Below, one piece after another: positions 1-5,418 of a DNA stretch of 5,418 bases; position 1 is the first letter of the stretch, and every line of letters begins with the position of its first letter. The notes beneath the pieces are model-generated. The model saw nothing but the letters and a program-made list of their open reading frames with translations, was not told the origin of the DNA and searched no databases. Where the stretch lies: contig JAGVLZ010000279.1 in NCBI GenBank assembly GCA_020054055.1, positions 1-5,418 of the forward strand. Direction: 5' to 3'. The stretch comes from Phycisphaerales bacterium (GTDB lineage: Bacteria > Planctomycetota > Phycisphaerae > Phycisphaerales > UBA1924). Both the position numbers and the translations under genes were made by a program.

Positions 1-604
1 GAAGATCGGCCTCGCGCTCTGGATCCTCATCGGCCTCCTTCTCGCCGCGAGCGCGCCGACCATCCTCGCGCGCCTCGGCGGGTTCGTCGCGCCGACCTCC
101 TTGAAAATGGCGATGGGCGCCGCGGTCGGGATCGGCGCAGCCCTCGTCATTCTTTCAGCCAGATCGCTCGCGAAGCGCCGTTACCTGCTCGCGCAATCGC
201 TCGCGCTCATCGCCGCCGCCATCGCATCGGCGACCACCTTCGGCCTGGTCCTGCCGCGCCTCAACGCGCTCTGGGTCAGTTCGAGGCTCGTCAACGCGAT
301 CGGTTCCATCGACGCGACCGGGACGCGCCCTCTTGCCGCCGTCGGCTATCACGAGGACAGCCTGACGTTTCTGACGCACGCGCGCGTCACGCGGCTGCGC
401 CTCGAAGGGCTCCCCGAGTGGCTCGACTCGAACGAATCCGCACTTCTCATCGTCCCGGCGTTGCGCGTCGAGGATGCCGAGCGGCTGGCGCAACGCCCGC
501 TCAGCACGCTGCGGCGCGTCACGGGGTTCAACTATTCCAAGGGAGAATGGGCCGATCTTTTGATCGCGGAAACATCCCCCGGCACGGCCAGCCCGCCGAG
601 GTAG
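1..604 (+). CDS. Membrane glycosyltransferase, GT39/ArnT-PMT-like, C-terminal part
   Basis: The reading frame is open from the window edge (codons in phase from base 2) to a TAG at 602-604, so only the last 200 residues are visible. Three hydrophobic stretches are seen: about residues 2-18, 36-53 and 61-82 of the fragment. A soluble tail of roughly 115 residues follows. That tail carries RPLAAVGYHEDSLTFL, a hydrophobic strand ALLIVPALRVED, and near the end TGFNYSKGEWADLLI. The GYxExSLxFL and GFNYSKG phrases are, from memory, typical of the periplasmic C-terminal part of bacterial ArnT/PMT-type (GT39) transferases. These move sugars from polyprenyl-phosphate carriers onto lipid or protein acceptors at the outer face of the inner membrane. 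The catalytic N-terminal half lies outside the window, so donor and acceptor cannot be named. An internal TTG at 101 is not a credible start, because the frame and a membrane segment continue upstream of it. Confidence 0.72.
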   Translation, partial: KIGLALWILIGLLLAASAPTILARLGGFVAPTSLKMAMGAAVGIGAALVILSARSLAKRRYLLAQSLALIAAAIASATTFGLVLPRLNALWVSSRLVNAIGSIDATGTRPLAAVGYHEDSLTFLTHARVTRLRLEGLPEWLDSNESALLIVPALRVEDAERLAQRPLSTLRRVTGFNYSKGEWADLLIAETSPGTASPPR

Positions 605-623
605 ATATCATCGGTGGGTGCCG

Positions 624-629
624 AGGAGG
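624..629 (+). promoter_or_regulatory. Strong Shine-Dalgarno AGGAGG for the DUF4442 gene
   Basis: A perfect AGGAGG lies five bases before the TTG at 635-637. It is the best ribosome-binding site in the window. It favours that TTG over the upstream in-frame GTG at 614, whose nearest purine run (GAGG, 598-601) is 12 bases away. Confidence 0.6.
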
Positions 630-634
630 CCTGC

Positions 635-1306
635 TTGACGATCGCCGCCGGACAGAGCGAGCCGAGCATCGCGGTCACGGATCAAACCGGCCGGGTGGCT
701 CCGCCGCGCCCACTTCCGCCCCCCGAACGGAAGCGCCGCCAAGGATTCGTCGGCTGGCTCGAGTCGTTCATCAGCCGCCTCAGCACGCGCAACAACTTCT
801 GGCACCGAGTGTGCTCGCTCATCTGGCTCCCCTACGCCTTCAAGAGCGGGATCCAGATGAAACGTCTCGACGCCAAGACCTTCACCGCGGTTCTTCCTTT
901 CCGTCGCTTCAACCGGAACTGGTACAACGCGATGGCCGGCGCGTCGCTCCTGGCCAACTCCGAGATCGCGGGCGGGATGTACCTCTTCGCGGAAGTGGGG
1001 GGGGACTACACCGTCGTGTGCAAGGAACTGAAGTACAAGTTTCTCCGCCCCTGCTTCGGCCCGGCGGTCTACAAGGTCAACCCGGCGCGGGACCTCCGGG
1101 CGCTGATCGATTCCCACGAGGAGTTCAACATCGAACTGGATCTTGACGTGCTCCAGCAGCGCCTGCCGGTCCCGGGGCGCAAGAAGACCGTGCGCGACAT
1201 GCGAGTGGGCAAATGCACGGCCATCTTCCATGTGACCCCGAAGGCTCAGCACGAAGCCAAGGAGAAGCGCGGGCGCGAGTCAACGGACGAAACTGCGAAG
1301 GAGTGA
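635..1306 (+). CDS. DUF4442 (hotdog-fold, thioesterase-like) domain protein
   Basis: This encodes 223 residues from the TTG at 635, or 230 from the in-frame GTG at 614. TTG is preferred because of the AGGAGG just before it. Residues 1-45 are a polar, proline- and arginine-rich leader (PPRPLPPPERKRR) with no clear signal peptide. Residues about 50-200 match my recollection of DUF4442: an IWLPYAFKSGIQMKRLD opening, then LPFRRFNRNWYNAMAGASL leading into the long hotdog helix, then a GGDYTVVCKELKYKFLRP strand pair, and a closing CTAIFHV strand. DUF4442 proteins are related to PaaI/YiiD-like acyl-CoA thioesterases, but most have no proven substrate. The common GTHFGGSLY-type segment is here NAMAGASLLANSE, so catalysis cannot be assumed. 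The charged Lys/Glu-rich tail (about 203-223) looks disordered. The gene begins 30 bases after the upstream transferase stop and is probably co-transcribed. A G8 run lies at 997-1004. Confidence 0.75.
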   Translation: MTIAAGQSEPSIAVTDQTGRVAPPRPLPPPERKRRQGFVGWLESFISRLSTRNNFWHRVCSLIWLPYAFKSGIQMKRLDAKTFTAVLPFRRFNRNWYNAMAGASLLANSEIAGGMYLFAEVGGDYTVVCKELKYKFLRPCFGPAVYKVNPARDLRALIDSHEEFNIELDLDVLQQRLPVPGRKKTVRDMRVGKCTAIFHVTPKAQHEAKEKRGRESTDETAKE

Positions 1307-1369
1307 ACGCAGGGGAAGAGAAAGGGGAACAGCGCGGCAGGGAAAGATTCGGATCGTCTGGCAACGCCG

Positions 1370-1380
1370 GTCAGCGTTTC
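1370..1380 (+). repeat. Left copy of 11-bp direct repeat GTCAGCGTTTC
   Basis: It is identical to 1448-1458 and abuts the left edge of the nested palindrome. The two copies could be a target-site duplication or part of the repeat unit itself. Confidence 0.55.
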
Positions 1381-1382
1381 GG

Positions 1383-1448
1383 CACTGTTTCACTTTGACG
1401 AAAACCGCACGGGTTGGAAACCCGTGCCACCGTCAAAGTAAACCAGTG
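1383..1448. repeat. Nested palindrome (REP/MITE-like candidate)
   Basis: Three nested inverted repeats share one centre. The inner one is GCACGGGTT (1407-1415) pairing perfectly with AACCCGTGC (1419-1427) around the three-base loop GGA. The middle one is ACTTTGACG (1392-1400) pairing perfectly with CGTCAAAGT (1431-1439). The outer one is CACTGTTT (1383-1390) pairing with AAACCAGTG (1440-1448) with C1443 bulged. About 26 base pairs can form in a 66-base element. The size, symmetry and position between converging genes fit a small palindromic mobile repeat. I recall GCACGGGTT-type palindromes as recurrent in planctomycete intergenic DNA but cannot verify this here. Confidence 0.7.
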
Positions 1449-1458
1449 TCAGCGTTTC
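1448..1458 (+). repeat. Right copy of 11-bp direct repeat GTCAGCGTTTC
   Basis: It is identical to 1370-1380 and starts at the last paired base of the palindrome's right arm, so the two structures touch. Confidence 0.55.
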
Positions 1459-1496
1459 CACTCTCGGTGTGCGGAGTCGCATTGACCCATTCTCTT

Positions 1497-1526
1497 CTCT
1501 GTATTCCTCGGTTTTCCTCTGCGTTC
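1497..1526 (+). repeat. Three tandem 10-mers, CTCTGTATTC-like
   Basis: CTCTGTATTC, CTCGGTTTTC and CTCTGCGTTC follow one another without a gap. All share the pattern CTCnGnnTTC. A pyrimidine-rich lead-in (TTCTCTT, about 1490-1496) precedes them. The block is non-coding and sits 30 bases beyond the stop of the minus-strand lipoprotein gene. I recall similar CTCTGCGTTC-type runs in intergenic DNA of many bacteria, including planctomycetes; their role is unknown to me. Confidence 0.55.
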
Positions 1527-1556
1527 AGGTTTTTCGACTGAGGGCCAGCCGGCCGC

Positions 1557-2642
1557 TCACCCCCCGCCGATCGGCAGCGTCAGCACTGGGCCGCTGCCGC
1601 GAGCGCTCCCCGATTGGAGTTCCAGCAACTGCCCCAGCAGGGCGAAGGTTGACTTGGAATCCAAGTCTCCATCGTCGATCCAGAAGGACGTTCCCCGGTA
1701 CTCGACCGAGGCGTAGACCTCCTCCGGCTTGGCATCCCCCGATCGGATCCGCATCAGCCCGCCCGTGATTCGCGCCCAGTCGAAGGGTGCTCCTGAATCG
1801 TCCCGCGTGACGGTGACGCGTCCGGCCTGCACGTCTCGCTCGGGTGGTTCGACCCCCTGAGACAGGAAGTACATGCACGCCATCAGGGAGCGGGTAACGA
1901 GGGCCACCCCCTCACCCGTGATCTCTGTCTGGCTGGCGGTGATGCCGGTGAGTTCCATGCTGGCGGGGAGGCCGAGGAGTTGCTTGAGGCGCGAGACCTC
2001 CGCCGAGCCTCGTGCCTCATCGTCGAACCGGATGACGAGCGAGGCCGGCCCCTTCTCGCTGGTGGCGAGGCCGAGTTCGAGGTCCCCCTGTTCCCACAGG
2101 CGTTGGAGCAGGTCCGCCGCCTCGAAGAACTCCTGATAGGTCGGCACAACCGCGGGGGTCGGCCCCGAGGCGCGGGCCGCGTTCACCAGCGGTCCCAACC
2201 GTCGCACGCACACCTTCAGCATCCGATCCAGCGACCAGCCCGAATGGTACATCAAGACCAGCGTCTCGGTCTCCAGCGGCGTCATCAGTTTCTTGACGAA
2301 CATCTCCCCCTGCAGCGGCAGGTAGGTCACGCTGGGGCGCTCGGAGAGCGTGATGCGACCGTCGAGATCGACTCCCGCAATCTCGGGTGTGGTCGTCTCG
2401 ATGCCCATGCCCCCTGCAACCTCGACCTCGAAGGTCGTCGTGACGGAGGACACTTCGAGGAAGAGCGGCACATCGCGGTAGCGCAGGCGGACGAGGTTCA
2501 GGAGGAGTTGCTCGGCGCTCGTGCGGGCGATGGCATCGTTGTAGTTCGTTCGGCTGGTCCTGATCGAGGTGGGGCCGCTGATCGAGCAACCGGCAAGCCA
2601 CAGCACCACACACGCCACGATGAACCCGGTGAGTGCGTTCAT
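1557..2642 (-). CDS. Conserved lipoprotein of unknown function
   Basis: This encodes 361 residues from the ATG at 2642. A GTG at 2660 in frame would add six residues (MDILLA). Neither start has a convincing Shine-Dalgarno; ATG is chosen for codon preference and because it leaves more room for the divergent gene. The N-terminus is a lipoprotein signal: a hydrophobic run FIVACVVLW, then the lipobox LAGC with the lipidated Cys at residue 19. Ser follows it, and there is no Asp retention signal, so outer-membrane placement is likely by the E. coli rule. The unusual n-region has no Lys or Arg. The mature protein has two conserved-looking blocks: TNYNDAIARTSAEQLLLNLVR (residues 32-52) just after the anchor, and near the C-terminus VEYRGTSFWIDDGDLDSKST (313-332) ending in PVLTLPIGGG. 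I have a vague memory of both blocks in uncharacterised proteins of planctomycetes and proteobacteria, but know no assigned function. No enzyme motif or TPR repeat is visible. Confidence 0.72.
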   Translation of the reverse strand: MNALTGFIVACVVLWLAGCSISGPTSIRTSRTNYNDAIARTSAEQLLLNLVRLRYRDVPLFLEVSSVTTTFEVEVAGGMGIETTTPEIAGVDLDGRITLSERPSVTYLPLQGEMFVKKLMTPLETETLVLMYHSGWSLDRMLKVCVRRLGPLVNAARASGPTPAVVPTYQEFFEAADLLQRLWEQGDLELGLATSEKGPASLVIRFDDEARGSAEVSRLKQLLGLPASMELTGITASQTEITGEGVALVTRSLMACMYFLSQGVEPPERDVQAGRVTVTRDDSGAPFDWARITGGLMRIRSGDAKPEEVYASVEYRGTSFWIDDGDLDSKSTFALLGQLLELQSGSARGSGPVLTLPIGGG

Positions 2643-2699
2643 GGCGAGCAAGATATCCACTCGCCCCGCTCATCGCCGTTCTGCAACAATGGATCGCGC
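2643..2699. promoter_or_regulatory. Divergent intergenic spacer, presumed promoter region
   Basis: These 57 bases separate the starts of the minus-strand lipoprotein gene and the plus-strand membrane-protein gene, so both promoters must lie here or inside the neighbouring coding sequence. I searched both strands for a -35/-10 pair with 16-18 base spacing and found none convincing. The call rests only on gene orientation. Confidence 0.35.
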
Positions 2700-3860
2700 A
2701 TGACCCTCGCGCCAAGGGCTTCCATCTTCGCCACCTTCGCGCAGGCCCTCTTCCTCGCCTGCTCGTGGACGTGGTGCATCGGCATGTGGTTCCCCGTCTA
2801 CATGGTGCAGGACTGGGGCTGGCCGGGATGGGCGGCGTTCCTTGTGCCCAACGCGATCGGGGCCGTGCTCGTCGGCTTCCTGCACACGGCGAGATCAAGC
2901 CCGCGCTTCGTCGCCGCGAACCTGCCCGCGATGCGGGCTTTCAGTGTCGTGACGATCCTGTTCCACGTTTCGTGGCTCACCTGGCTTTTGTCGCTCCTTT
3001 TCTCGCAGTCAGTCATCGGTCAGGGCTGGATCGGTGGCGTGACGGCCGCGGGAACGGTCCTTGCCGGAGCACTCTTGTCGTTCGGAAAAAAGTGGACGAT
3101 CCCCTCCATCATCGTTTATACAACGAGCATCATTGCCGCGCTCTTGTGCTGGCGCACCGGACCGACGCTTCAGTTCCCACCGGAAACGGGCGCACAGCCA
3201 TTGAGCGGCCTCATGTTCGCCCTCCCCATGCTCGTCCTCGGCTTCGGCCTCTGCCCGCACCTCGACCTGACCTTCCATCGCGTGCGGCAGGAAACGCCCG
3301 GCATCGCGGGTTCCGCGGCGTTCGCCCTGGCCTTCGGGCTCTTCTTCCCGCTCCTCATGCTCTTCACGCTCCTCTACGCAGGGGGCTTCCGCGCCGGGTC
3401 GTGGAGCATCTACCTGTGGGCGCATTTCACCGCGCAGGCGGCGTTCACCATCGGCGCGCACCTCCGCGAACTCCGGCGCGGAGGCCTCGGTGATTGGGGC
3501 GCACGATGGCCCCGACGTCGCGTTCAAGTTTTTCTCGCCATCGTGCTGATGTTCGCCTCGGCCGCGCTGCCGTGGACCCCCGAATACAAGCCCGGCGTCC
3601 CCGCCACGCGCCTTGCCTACGAACTCTTCATGCCCTTCTACGCGCTCCTTTTCCCCGCCTACTTCTGGATCGTCGCCATCGACCGCGGCCTGCCGCGCGG
3701 TGCGTGCATTCGTGCGTGGATCGTCGCGTGCATTCTCGCCGCGCCGTGCATGGGGGTGGGATACATCGAGCGCCAGTACGTCTGGTTGCTCCCCGCCGCT
3801 GGGATGGTGCTTGTCGCGCCCGTTGTGCTCCGTTTCGTCACCCGGCGCAAGCCCTCTTGA
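2700..3860 (+). CDS. Polytopic inner-membrane protein of unknown function, about 12 TM
   Basis: This encodes 386 residues from the ATG at 2700. The frame stays open far upstream, but that part is the antisense of the lipoprotein gene and its translation is charged and non-membranous, so the start is placed where hydrophobic sequence begins. No clear Shine-Dalgarno precedes it. Likely membrane segments by eye are residues 8-34, 40-62, 78-102, 107-128, 133-151, 167-187, 203-228, 234-254, 275-292, 307-327, 336-354 and 360-381. The first loop is rich in aromatics (SWTWCIGMWFPVY, then DWGWPGWAAFLVPNAIGA). A charged cytoplasmic-type loop spans 255-274 (RELRRGG, ARWPRRR), and the tail ends TRRKPS, consistent with an inside C-terminus. 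The W-G-x-x-G-W...VPNxxGA segment and the segment number loosely recall APC/sodium-solute-symporter folds, so transport is possible, but no diagnostic substrate or ion motif is seen. It is divergent from the lipoprotein gene and followed at once by a long hairpin. Confidence 0.75.
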   Translation: MTLAPRASIFATFAQALFLACSWTWCIGMWFPVYMVQDWGWPGWAAFLVPNAIGAVLVGFLHTARSSPRFVAANLPAMRAFSVVTILFHVSWLTWLLSLLFSQSVIGQGWIGGVTAAGTVLAGALLSFGKKWTIPSIIVYTTSIIAALLCWRTGPTLQFPPETGAQPLSGLMFALPMLVLGFGLCPHLDLTFHRVRQETPGIAGSAAFALAFGLFFPLLMLFTLLYAGGFRAGSWSIYLWAHFTAQAAFTIGAHLRELRRGGLGDWGARWPRRRVQVFLAIVLMFASAALPWTPEYKPGVPATRLAYELFMPFYALLFPAYFWIVAIDRGLPRGACIRAWIVACILAAPCMGVGYIERQYVWLLPAAGMVLVAPVVLRFVTRRKPS

Positions 3861-3955
3861 GAAGCCGCGTCTGAGGAGTCTTCGAGGAAGACGCGGATGC
3901 TCCCCGCGACACAGCATCCGCGTTTTCCTCGCAATGCCTCGTCAGACGCGGCTTC
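3861..3955. repeat. Long imperfect hairpin directly after a stop codon
   Basis: The left arm is 3861-3901, the loop CCCCGCGACAC is 3902-3912 and the right arm is 3913-3955. The outer 14 bases (3861-3874 with 3942-3955) pair perfectly. The inner 19 (3883-3901 with 3913-3931) pair with a single G-T wobble at G3890. Between them is a weak internal loop of about 8 by 10 bases. CCGCGTCT (3865-3872) and AGACGCGG (3889-3896) are also reverse complements, so the left arm can fold on itself. The right arm does the same with one wobble (3918-3925 with 3944-3951). No T-run follows, so it does not look like a simple intrinsic terminator. It abuts the TGA of the upstream gene and may protect or end that transcript, or be a palindromic mobile repeat. 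Confidence 0.8.
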
Positions 3956-4048
3956 CTGAAGACTTCTTGACGGTGCAGAATCATCCGGTTTCGCCTAGAA
4001 TCTACGGACGAATACCGTTCCGCATCTCGCCTGGAATCACACCCCCAA
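3956..4048 (+). promoter_or_regulatory. gyrA leader with weak promoter-like elements
   Basis: This is the non-coding stretch between the long hairpin and the gyrA start. It contains TTGACG at 3967-3972 and TAGAAT at 3996-4001, which resemble sigma-70 -35 and -10 boxes. They are 23 bases apart, well beyond the usual 16-18, so they are unlikely to work as one pair; TAGAAT alone could be a -10. A near-identical 12-mer occurs twice, TCGCCTAGAATC at 3991-4002 and TCGCCTGGAATC at 4027-4038. No good Shine-Dalgarno precedes the ATG; the nearest GGA is 13 bases upstream. Confidence 0.3.
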
Positions 4049-5418
4049 ATGCCTGACGAAACCCCTCCAGCCGCTGCCCAGAATCCCGAAGTTCCGATCA
4101 ACATCGGCCACGTCCTCGACCTCGCCATCGAGGATGAACTCAAGGATTCCTACCTCACCTACGCCATGAGCACCATCATGGACCGGGCGTTGCCTGATGT
4201 CCGTGACGGACTCAAGCCCTCGCAGCGACGCATCCTCGTCGCCATGAACGATCTGAACCTCCGCCCCGGCAAAAAGCACATCAAGTGCGCCAAGATCTGC
4301 GGCGATACCTCCGGCAACTACCACCCGCACGGCGAATCCGTCGTCTACCCAACCCTCGCCATCATGGCGCAGGATTGGAAGATGCGCGTCCCCATCGTCG
4401 ATCCGCAGGGGAACTTCGGCTCGATCAACCCCGACCCGCCGGCCGCGATGCGTTACACCGAGGCCCGCCTCCACCACTCCGCGGGTGACATGCTCGAGGA
4501 CCTGAAACTCGACACCGTCGATTTCCAGCCCAACTACGACGACCGCCTGATGGAGCCGACGGTCCTGCCGGGCAGGTTCCCGTACTTGATGATCAATGGC
4601 GGGGTGGGCATCGCGGTGGGGATGGCGACGAGCCTGCTGCCGCACAACCCCGGGGAGATCCTGGATGCCATCATCGCGTGCATCGACAAGCCGGAGATCA
4701 CGCTGAGTGAACTCATCGAGATCGTTCCGGGCCCGGATTTTCCGACCGCCGGGGTCATCTGCGGCAAGCGCGGCATCGTCGAGGGGTACGCCACCGGCCG
4801 CGGCCGCCTCGTCGTGCGCGGCACAGTTCACGTCGAGGAAATCCGGGGCTCGCGCGACCGCCAGCAACTCGTCATCGACACCATCCCCTACCAACTCGGC
4901 CTCCTCACCGTCGTGAACAGCATCACCGACGCCGTGAACGAAGAGAAGATCAAGGACATCACCGATGTCCGCAACGAATCGGGTCGCGAGGCACAGGTCC
5001 GCGTCGTCTGCGAACTCCGCCGCGGCGCCGACCCGGCGGTGATCGAGAACCAGTTGTACGAGTTCACCCCGCTCCAGAGCACGCTGAGCATCATGAACAT
5101 CGCGCTGGTGAACCGCCAGCCGCGCACGCTCAGCCTCCGCGAGATGATCGATTGCTACGTCGCGCACCGCGTGGACGTGATCGAGCGCCGCACGCGCTAT
5201 CTGCTCCAGGAAGCCAAGAAGAAGGCCCACATCCTGGAGGGCATGATCTACGCCGTCTGCGACATCGACGAGGTCATCAAACTCATCCGCTCGTCCCGCA
5301 CGCGCGAGGAGGCGATCGAAAAACTCGCGGCCCGCGCCCTGCGCATCTCCGCCGACCACAAGCACGCGGCGAAGATCCCCGCCCGCCTGATGGATGCGGT
5401 CCGAGCCGCGGATGCGTC
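4049..5418 (+). CDS. gyrA: DNA gyrase subunit A, N-terminal part (open at window end)
   Basis: The frame runs from ATG 4049 to the window edge, giving 456 complete codons and no stop. GyrA is the DNA-cleaving subunit of gyrase; with GyrB it introduces negative supercoils using ATP. The match is colinear with E. coli GyrA at a constant offset of +14 as far as residue 188. The catalytic tyrosine is Y136 in AAMRYTEARL with R135 beside it (E. coli Y122, R121). R46, K56, R60 and R61 lie in DRALPDVRDGLKPSQRR, H92 and H94 in YHPHG, and the intercalating isoleucine is I188 in GIAVGMAT. VPGPDFPTAGVICG (227-239) is the usual winged-helix/tower boundary, and the tower continues to the edge. The quinolone pocket keeps Ser (S97 = S83) but has Pro at the D87 position (P101). 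The C-terminal pinwheel with the GyrA box is outside the window, so ParC is not formally excluded, but the AAMRYTEAR form favours GyrA. A 14-residue polar extension precedes the usual start. Confidence 0.95.
   Translation, partial: MPDETPPAAAQNPEVPINIGHVLDLAIEDELKDSYLTYAMSTIMDRALPDVRDGLKPSQRRILVAMNDLNLRPGKKHIKCAKICGDTSGNYHPHGESVVYPTLAIMAQDWKMRVPIVDPQGNFGSINPDPPAAMRYTEARLHHSAGDMLEDLKLDTVDFQPNYDDRLMEPTVLPGRFPYLMINGGVGIAVGMATSLLPHNPGEILDAIIACIDKPEITLSELIEIVPGPDFPTAGVICGKRGIVEGYATGRGRLVVRGTVHVEEIRGSRDRQQLVIDTIPYQLGLLTVVNSITDAVNEEKIKDITDVRNESGREAQVRVVCELRRGADPAVIENQLYEFTPLQSTLSIMNIALVNRQPRTLSLREMIDCYVAHRVDVIERRTRYLLQEAKKKAHILEGMIYAVCDIDEVIKLIRSSRTREEAIEKLAARALRISADHKHAAKIPARLMDAVRAADA

Larger units (their letters stand above)
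1307..1556. other. Non-coding gap between converging genes
   Basis: This stretch separates two genes that end toward each other. I see no credible coding frame, tRNA or promoter in it. The left third (1307-1369) is purine-rich and featureless. The centre holds a nested palindrome between two 11-bp direct repeats, and the right part holds three tandem 10-mers. Neither side of the palindrome has the T-run expected of a classical intrinsic terminator, though the structure could still slow polymerase from both directions. Confidence 0.6.

Noticed and set aside
608..1252. 214-residue minus-strand frame, and a 242-residue plus frame at 418-1146
   Set aside because: Both overlap the DUF4442 frame, which has a recognisable domain and the good ribosome-binding site; their translations are Arg/Gly/Pro-rich shadows.
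1392..1439. Palindrome as a bidirectional intrinsic terminator
   Set aside because: The stem is strong, but neither strand has a T-run after it. The location fits, so a terminating role is not excluded, but the sequence does not show it.
1497..1526. Tandem 10-mers as a CRISPR remnant
   Set aside because: The repeats are only 10 bases with no spacers between them, and no cas-like gene is nearby.
1980..2699. Upstream extension of the membrane-protein frame (626 residues in total)
   Set aside because: The extension is antisense to the lipoprotein coding region and reads as charged, non-membrane sequence. The signal peptide and conserved blocks on the other strand are far better supported.
3009..3917. 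302-residue minus-strand frame
   Set aside because: It is antisense to the 12-TM protein and its translation is Glu/Arg/Gly-rich with no domain. Hydrophobic codons read backwards give this pattern.
3967..4001. TTGACG...TAGAAT as a gyrA sigma-70 promoter
   Set aside because: The spacing is 23 bases against the usual 16-18, and there is no TG extension before the -10-like box. It is kept only as part of a low-confidence leader annotation.
4037..5365. 442-residue open frame on the minus strand across gyrA
   Set aside because: It lies wholly antisense to an unmistakable GyrA sequence, and its translation is low-complexity (Asp/Val/Ala/Arg-rich). It is a by-product of high third-position GC.
4049..5418. 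ParC (topoisomerase IV) instead of GyrA
   Set aside because: The active-site context AAMRYTEAR is the GyrA form, whereas ParC usually has FRYTE with different flanks. The deciding GyrA box lies beyond the window, so the rejection is strong but not absolute.

Overview
This 5.4 kb window is GC-rich DNA with ordinary chromosomal content. It probably comes from a Planctomycetota bacterium, possibly of the Phycisphaerae type. That placement is an inference: the GyrA quinolone-region wording (HPHGESVVYPTL), the weak Shine-Dalgarno signals, an unassigned lipoprotein and membrane protein pair, and palindrome-rich intergenic DNA all fit, but no marker here is decisive. There is no phage, plasmid, CRISPR, tRNA or rRNA content.

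Layout: (1) positions 1-604 hold the C-terminal 200 residues of a multi-pass membrane protein that looks like an ArnT/PMT-type (GT39) glycosyltransferase, cut by the window start. (2) 635-1306 is a DUF4442 hotdog-fold protein on the same strand, probably in the same transcript and started at a TTG with a strong AGGAGG. (3) 1307-1556 is a non-coding gap between converging genes. It holds a nested palindrome flanked by 11-bp direct repeats, then a short block of three tandem 10-mers. (4) 1557-2642 on the minus strand is a conserved lipoprotein of unknown role. (5) 2700-3860 is a divergently transcribed protein with about 12 membrane segments and no recognised function. (6) 3861-4048 is non-coding and begins directly after the stop codon with a very long imperfect hairpin (arms of 41 and 43 nt), followed by the gyrA leader. 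(7) From 4049 to the window end is the N-terminal 456 residues of DNA gyrase subunit A, open at the right edge.

The genes do not form one obvious pathway. Genes 1 and 2 may be co-transcribed. The lipoprotein and membrane-protein genes share a 57-bp divergent spacer. gyrA appears to have its own leader. I found no convincing new multi-gene system. The most unusual material is structural: the two palindromic elements, and especially the long hairpin ahead of gyrA, whose arms can also each fold on themselves.
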